In this document: in pieces, positions 60,675 through 64,000 of the stretch
Numbering within the stretch: position 1 is the first letter of the stretch
How the letters are laid out: the number at the start of each line of letters is the position of its first letter
Assembly: GCF_036375055.1 (NCBI RefSeq)
Contig: NZ_DASUSQ010000023.1
Span: forward strand, 6,965 to 70,964
Length of the DNA: 64,000 bases
Reading direction: 5' to 3'
Source of the DNA: Umezawaea sp036375055
Lineage (GTDB): Bacteria > Actinomycetota > Actinomycetes > Mycobacteriales > Pseudonocardiaceae
The notes under the pieces: model-generated
Told to the model about the DNA's origin: nothing
Databases searched by the model: none
The model's input: only the letters and a program-made list of their open reading frames with translations
Position numbers and translations under genes: made by a program

Positions 60675-61799
60675 GTGAAGAACTACGAGAAGGTCCAACT
60701 CGTGGCCTACGGAACGGTCACGTCGGCACCCGTGCGGGTGCTGCCTCCCGGAAGGCCGCCCGCGGAGGAGTACGACGCCGACATGAAGACGCGCGGCGCC
60801 ACCCTGTGCAAGGTGGCCAACTGGATCCAGGCCAACCACTCGGCCGCGGTGTCCGACCCGACCGTGCTGAAGGTGCTGGTGGTCCCCGAGTTCTACTTCC
60901 GCTTCGGCGGCCCGGTGGCGGCCGACTCCCCGCCGGACACGCTGAACAACAGCTACCCCGACGCCGTCGGCATGATCTCGAACCTGATCGGCGACGTGCT
61001 CGTGCCCCAGTTCTCGACCGACGCCTGGAACGACTGGATCATCATCGCGGGATCGGCGTTCTGGCACGTGCCCGCCGCGAGGACGACGAACGGGAATGTC
61101 GCCTACTTCAACACCTCCATCGTGATCAACGGCGGTGAGCTACCCGAGGACGAGCCCAACACCAACGACGACCCGGCCACGGTGCCCACGCTGGGGCGTT
61201 CCTCGACCAACCAGAAGGCGCTGATGTCGCGCATCGACTGGTCGGTCGCGCGCGGCAACGACCGGAGCAAGTGGGACGCCGCGCTCAACCCGATGTTCAC
61301 CACCCAGCTCACGGACGACAGGTACCTGCGGTGGCACCTGTTCAAGACCGGGGGCAAGGGCAACCGGGGCGGCAGGTCGGTCGTCCTCGGCGTCGAGGTC
61401 TGCCTGGAGCACGTCCGGGCCAGCGAGGACAGGGGAGAGGTCGCCGGGGTGCTGCGGGTGCTCGCGGCTCAGGAGCCGCAGATGCCCCCGCCGGACGTCC
61501 ACGTGGTCACCTCGTGCGGCATGGACCTCGTTCCGACGATCGGCGTGGCCACGGCGCCGGGCGGGATCGCGATGATCTGCGACGGGGCCCAGCCCGACAC
61601 CGGGATCCAGCCCGTCTGGTGGCCGCACGCCGAGGTGCGCCGGACGACCGGCGTGACGAGGGACGGCGTGCGGCTGATGGCGCGTGGCCGGAGCCTGGGG
61701 TCGTTCGAACTGCCGGACGGCCTCCAGGTCGGAGCGCCCGGCGACCCGAGGACCCCCAGGGACGCGGTGTCGATCTGGGAACCGGTCGACCTGCCCTGA
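60675..61799 (+). CDS. Nitrilase/CN-hydrolase-fold protein
   Basis: A 374-residue protein in which the Glu-Lys-Cys triad of the carbon-nitrogen hydrolase superfamily can be placed: Glu72 in VVPEFYFR, Lys181 in TNQKALMSRIDWS, and Cys243 in GVEVCLEH. Spacing is wider than in standard nitrilases, so this is a divergent branch; the substrate could be a nitrile, amide or carbamoyl compound. GAGGAGAA lies six bases before the GTG. It follows the RhiA-like gene, and the two may function together. Confidence 0.6.
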   Translation: MKNYEKVQLVAYGTVTSAPVRVLPPGRPPAEEYDADMKTRGATLCKVANWIQANHSAAVSDPTVLKVLVVPEFYFRFGGPVAADSPPDTLNNSYPDAVGMISNLIGDVLVPQFSTDAWNDWIIIAGSAFWHVPAARTTNGNVAYFNTSIVINGGELPEDEPNTNDDPATVPTLGRSSTNQKALMSRIDWSVARGNDRSKWDAALNPMFTTQLTDDRYLRWHLFKTGGKGNRGGRSVVLGVEVCLEHVRASEDRGEVAGVLRVLAAQEPQMPPPDVHVVTSCGMDLVPTIGVATAPGGIAMICDGAQPDTGIQPVWWPHAEVRRTTGVTRDGVRLMARGRSLGSFELPDGLQVGAPGDPRTPRDAVSIWEPVDLP

Positions 61800-61829
61800 T
61801 CCGACGCCGGGAGGCGCCGCTCGTGCGGT

Positions 61830-61846
61830 GCCCCCCGGCTGGGGGC
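61830..61846. terminator. Short hairpin between convergent genes
   Basis: GCCCCC, CGGCT loop, GGGGGC, 30 bases after the nitrilase-fold gene. The rest of 61800-62098 shows no gene. Confidence 0.3.
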
Positions 61847-62098
61847 GATCCGCGCACCGCCGCCGCGCTCCCACCGGGGCGCGGGTCTCGACGTGCACGG
61901 CGAGCGGCATGGTCCGGACGCTACGCGGGGAAGCGGGGACCGACCAGGGGCGCGCGCTGGTGCGGACCCGTTCCTCGGCGGTCCACCTGCCGTTTCGACC
62001 CCGGTGCCGGATCGGGGGACCACCGACGGGGTGATCTCCGGTGGTGCTGTCCGGGACGCGGTCGTACGGCTCCGCGCGGCCGGGTCGGCGGTGCCCGC

Positions 62099-63169
62099 CT
62101 ACCGCGTCGGGTCGGGTGGCGGGGGAGGGTTGGTGGCGAAGACCGGTCGCACGTCGCCGATCCACGTGTCGGAATCCGCGGTGACCATGGTCGTGGGGCC
62201 CACGGCGAAGTCGCGGTACACGCGGGTGCTGTCGAACTCCCCTTCGCCGTAGCGGTTCCAGCCCGACCCGTCCGCGGACGTCCACAGGTAACCGGCCTGC
62301 GTGACGGCGTGGCCGAGCAGCACGAACCCGTCGCCCCAGTCGCGGACCCGGTCCAGCGAGCGGCCCACGGCCGGTCCCACGGCCGGATCGGGGAGCCTGC
62401 CGGGGTCGATGCCCGCCTGCCGCCACACCCCGTCCCGGCGGAACCACACCTGCTGCCCCTCGCCGTCCAGGGACGAGGCGACCAGCACGACCGCGCCGCC
62501 GTTGCCCGCCAGCCCGTCGACCGACAGCAGGGGCAGACCCCCCGCGATGTCCTCCCACCCGACACCGTCGGGCGAGGCGTAGACGCGAACGGGGTCGATC
62601 TCGTCGTCCACCGGCACGGAGGCGCTGCCGTACGCGTGGCCGGGCTCCACCAGGAAACCGTCCGGTGTCGCGACCGCCAGCGGCGAGCTGTTCGGCAGCA
62701 CGGCCTCCGCGCCCGGCAGGGGTTTCGGGGCGTCGAACGACCGGCCGTCGCGGGAGTGCCAGTACGACAGGCCCGCGTGCTCGGTGTCGCTGCGCACGAC
62801 CAGGACGCCGCGCGGCCCGGCGGCCAGCGCGACGGTCGCGTCGTCCCACTCGGACAGGGGCACCTCGTCCCACCGCTGTCCGTCGTCGCTGCGCCACAGG
62901 GACAACCCGATCGTCGTCGCGCCCAGGACGTACGCGGAGGAGCCGTGCGCGGCCGTGGCGATCGGCTCGTCGAGCCCGTCGAGGTAGGTGGGGTCCCAGT
63001 CGCGCCCGTCCGCCGACACCGACACACCCTGGTCGAGCGCGAGGAACCCGCGGTCCCAGCCGTCCACGGCGCCCCGTGCGGGCTCGACCCGCGTCCACGG
63101 GGACGTCGGCGGCTCGGAGGAGCACGCCGCCAGCAGCAGCACCAGCACTAGGAGCAGTCGGAACGCCAC
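62099..63169 (-). CDS. Secreted beta-propeller lipoprotein of unknown function
   Basis: A 356-residue precursor with a lipoprotein signal (VAFRLLLVLVLLLAAC, lipobox LAAC). The mature part contains repeated blade-like units with SxDGxxW motifs (VSADGRDWDP, RSDDGQRWDEV, SRDGRSFDA, ASPDGVGWEDI, TSADGSGWNRY), as in BNR/sialidase-like propellers. No catalytic motif is seen. GGGGAGG precedes the GTG. It overlaps the end of the upstream membrane-protein gene by 22 bases, so the two are an operon. Confidence 0.65.
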   Translation of the reverse strand: MAFRLLLVLVLLLAACSSEPPTSPWTRVEPARGAVDGWDRGFLALDQGVSVSADGRDWDPTYLDGLDEPIATAAHGSSAYVLGATTIGLSLWRSDDGQRWDEVPLSEWDDATVALAAGPRGVLVVRSDTEHAGLSYWHSRDGRSFDAPKPLPGAEAVLPNSSPLAVATPDGFLVEPGHAYGSASVPVDDEIDPVRVYASPDGVGWEDIAGGLPLLSVDGLAGNGGAVVLVASSLDGEGQQVWFRRDGVWRQAGIDPGRLPDPAVGPAVGRSLDRVRDWGDGFVLLGHAVTQAGYLWTSADGSGWNRYGEGEFDSTRVYRDFAVGPTTMVTADSDTWIGDVRPVFATNPPPPPDPTR

Positions 63170-63936
63170 ATCGCCTCCCCGTCCAGGCACAGCTCGCGCG
63201 ACCCGGTCACCGCGGTGGTGCGGAACGGCAGGCCGTGGTCGTCCAGCACGAGTTCGCCCGACTCCTCGCCGGACGTCCAGGCCAGGCGCAGCCGCCACTC
63301 CACCAGCGCCGTGGTCACCTTCGTCGTCACGATCAGCTGCTCGGGGTCGGCCTGGTCGACGCGGTAGGGGAAGTCGGGGGTGTCGGGTTCGGCCACGAGC
63401 CTCGGCTCCGAGCGGTCGAGGTCGACCCGGAAGTACCGGGGCGGGACCTTGCTCGCGCAGCCCGCCCGCAGGAACAGCCCGACCGGCGCGGGCAGCGACC
63501 GGACCACCTCGACGCGCGCGGACTGCAGCACGACCGCCCGGCCCGCGGTGCCCTGCACGGTGACGGTGACGCGCGAGCCCGACGCGATCACGGCCTCGGC
63601 GGGCGGCACGTAGCCCTCGCTCGCGATCTCCCGCTGCCCCTGGTCCGGCACCACCCGGCCCGAGGCGCAGTCCACCGGGTCGTACTCCACCACGGCCGCC
63701 ACGGGTGACGCGGGCGCCGGCCGCGGAGGCTCCGGCCAGACCGCGACCGCCACCAGCCCGGCGGCCAGCAGCACGGCCACGACCGCCAGCGCGATCACCC
63801 CGCGGCGGTCGTGGTGCTGGTCGATGCGGTCGCCGACCTGGACGTCCTGCACGGATCCGGCCTGAACCGCCGCCGTGACGTTCCCGTCGATCCTGTTCCG
63901 GCTCTTCCCTGTGTCGATGATCCGATCATCGCCCAC
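63148..63936 (-). CDS. Single-pass membrane protein with a RHIM/BASS3-like N-terminal motif
   Basis: A 262-residue protein. Cytoplasmic residues 14-34 read NRIDGNVTAAVQAGSV and then QDVQV, matching the actinobacterial amyloid signalling pattern N-x-I-x-G-x-V-x-x-x-V-Q-A-G-x-V. One membrane helix follows (GVIALAVVAVLLAAGLVAVA, about 46-66). The extracytoplasmic part is about 195 residues with four cysteines and no known fold. GTG start near the window edge. It may transmit an outside signal by templating an amyloid fold in a partner carrying the same motif; no partner is visible in the window. Confidence 0.55.
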   Translation of the reverse strand: MGDDRIIDTGKSRNRIDGNVTAAVQAGSVQDVQVGDRIDQHHDRRGVIALAVVAVLLAAGLVAVAVWPEPPRPAPASPVAAVVEYDPVDCASGRVVPDQGQREIASEGYVPPAEAVIASGSRVTVTVQGTAGRAVVLQSARVEVVRSLPAPVGLFLRAGCASKVPPRYFRVDLDRSEPRLVAEPDTPDFPYRVDQADPEQLIVTTKVTTALVEWRLRLAWTSGEESGELVLDDHGLPFRTTAVTGSRELCLDGEAMWRSDCS

Positions 63937-64000
63937 GATCCGCCGCCACGATCCGCAGACCGGCGGAGAGACACTCGTTCGGACGAGCGCCGCGCCCCCG

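Overview
The window looks like chromosomal DNA of an actinomycete, most likely from the Pseudonocardiales (Saccharothrix/Lentzea/Actinosynnema type). This is inferred from the very high G+C content, frequent GTG and TTG starts, 4-base GTGA/ATGA overlaps between co-oriented genes, several SARP-type regulators, many secreted or lipid-anchored proteins, and a rare in-frame TTA codon inside a biosynthetic gene. No rRNA, tRNA or CRISPR array was seen.

Layout. (1) Positions 1-970 hold mobile-element debris: a truncated IS481-like transposase, a frameshifted excisionase-like fragment and one small ORF. (2) Positions 971-13433 hold an eleven-gene, almost fully overlapping operon ending in a strong hairpin. 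It encodes an APH-like kinase, a methyltransferase, an adenylosuccinate-lyase-like enzyme, a GNAT, a peptidase C26 gamma-glutamyl hydrolase, an MFS exporter, a 565-residue protein of unknown family carrying a TTA codon, an amidase, a glutamine-synthetase-like ligase and two FemAB/GNAT-fold transferases. The lyase, GNAT, GS-like ligase and amidase match the logic by which fosfazinomycin and kinamycin producers carry hydrazine on glutamate. The operon has no PKS or NRPS and no recognisable N-N bond-forming enzyme, so it is the best candidate for an undescribed pathway. (3) Positions 13434-16260 hold IS and GNAT relics, a small secreted protein and a methyltransferase. (4) Positions 16263-28025 are regulatory and accessory: a SARP-NACHT-membrane fusion, a TPR protein, a Fic-fold protein that has lost its catalytic motif, a Nin/ComJ-like protein convergent with a secreted NucA/NucB-type nuclease, an internally deleted mini-SARP, and a zinc-ribbon/TetR repressor with clear operators.

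(5) Positions 28026-36470 hold P450, histidine-kinase and transposase relics, an orphan NarL-type response regulator, a Rieske lipoprotein, a copper monooxygenase-like lipoprotein, an MMPL transporter and an OmpR-type two-component system. (6) Positions 36473-45231 hold a GDSL hydrolase, an M23/FG-GAP exoprotein, two ArsR-type regulators and a MerR regulator, an FAH-family protein, and a FAD monooxygenase facing two matching operators. (7) Positions 45232-49968 hold a carbamoyltransferase coupled to an ABC exporter and divergent from a PhyH-type dioxygenase. (8) Positions 50035-59524 hold an SDR/XRE pair, a Nudix hydrolase, an operon of DUF6875-like protein, tryptophan 2,3-dioxygenase, kynureninase and SDR, an epoxide hydrolase divergent from a WYL regulator across a 23-bp inverted repeat, a degenerate SDR and a zinc-ribbon protein. 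(9) Positions 59766-63936 hold a RhiA-like protein, a nitrilase-fold protein and two membrane or secreted proteins, one with a RHIM/BASS3-like amyloid motif.

At least six fragments of one transposase family lie at positions 1, 13.6 kb, 25.7 kb, 28.1 kb, 36.0-36.3 kb and 42.6 kb. They mark the junctions between these modules and suggest the region was assembled and trimmed by IS-mediated events. All functional calls come from reading motifs by eye; none was confirmed by a database search.
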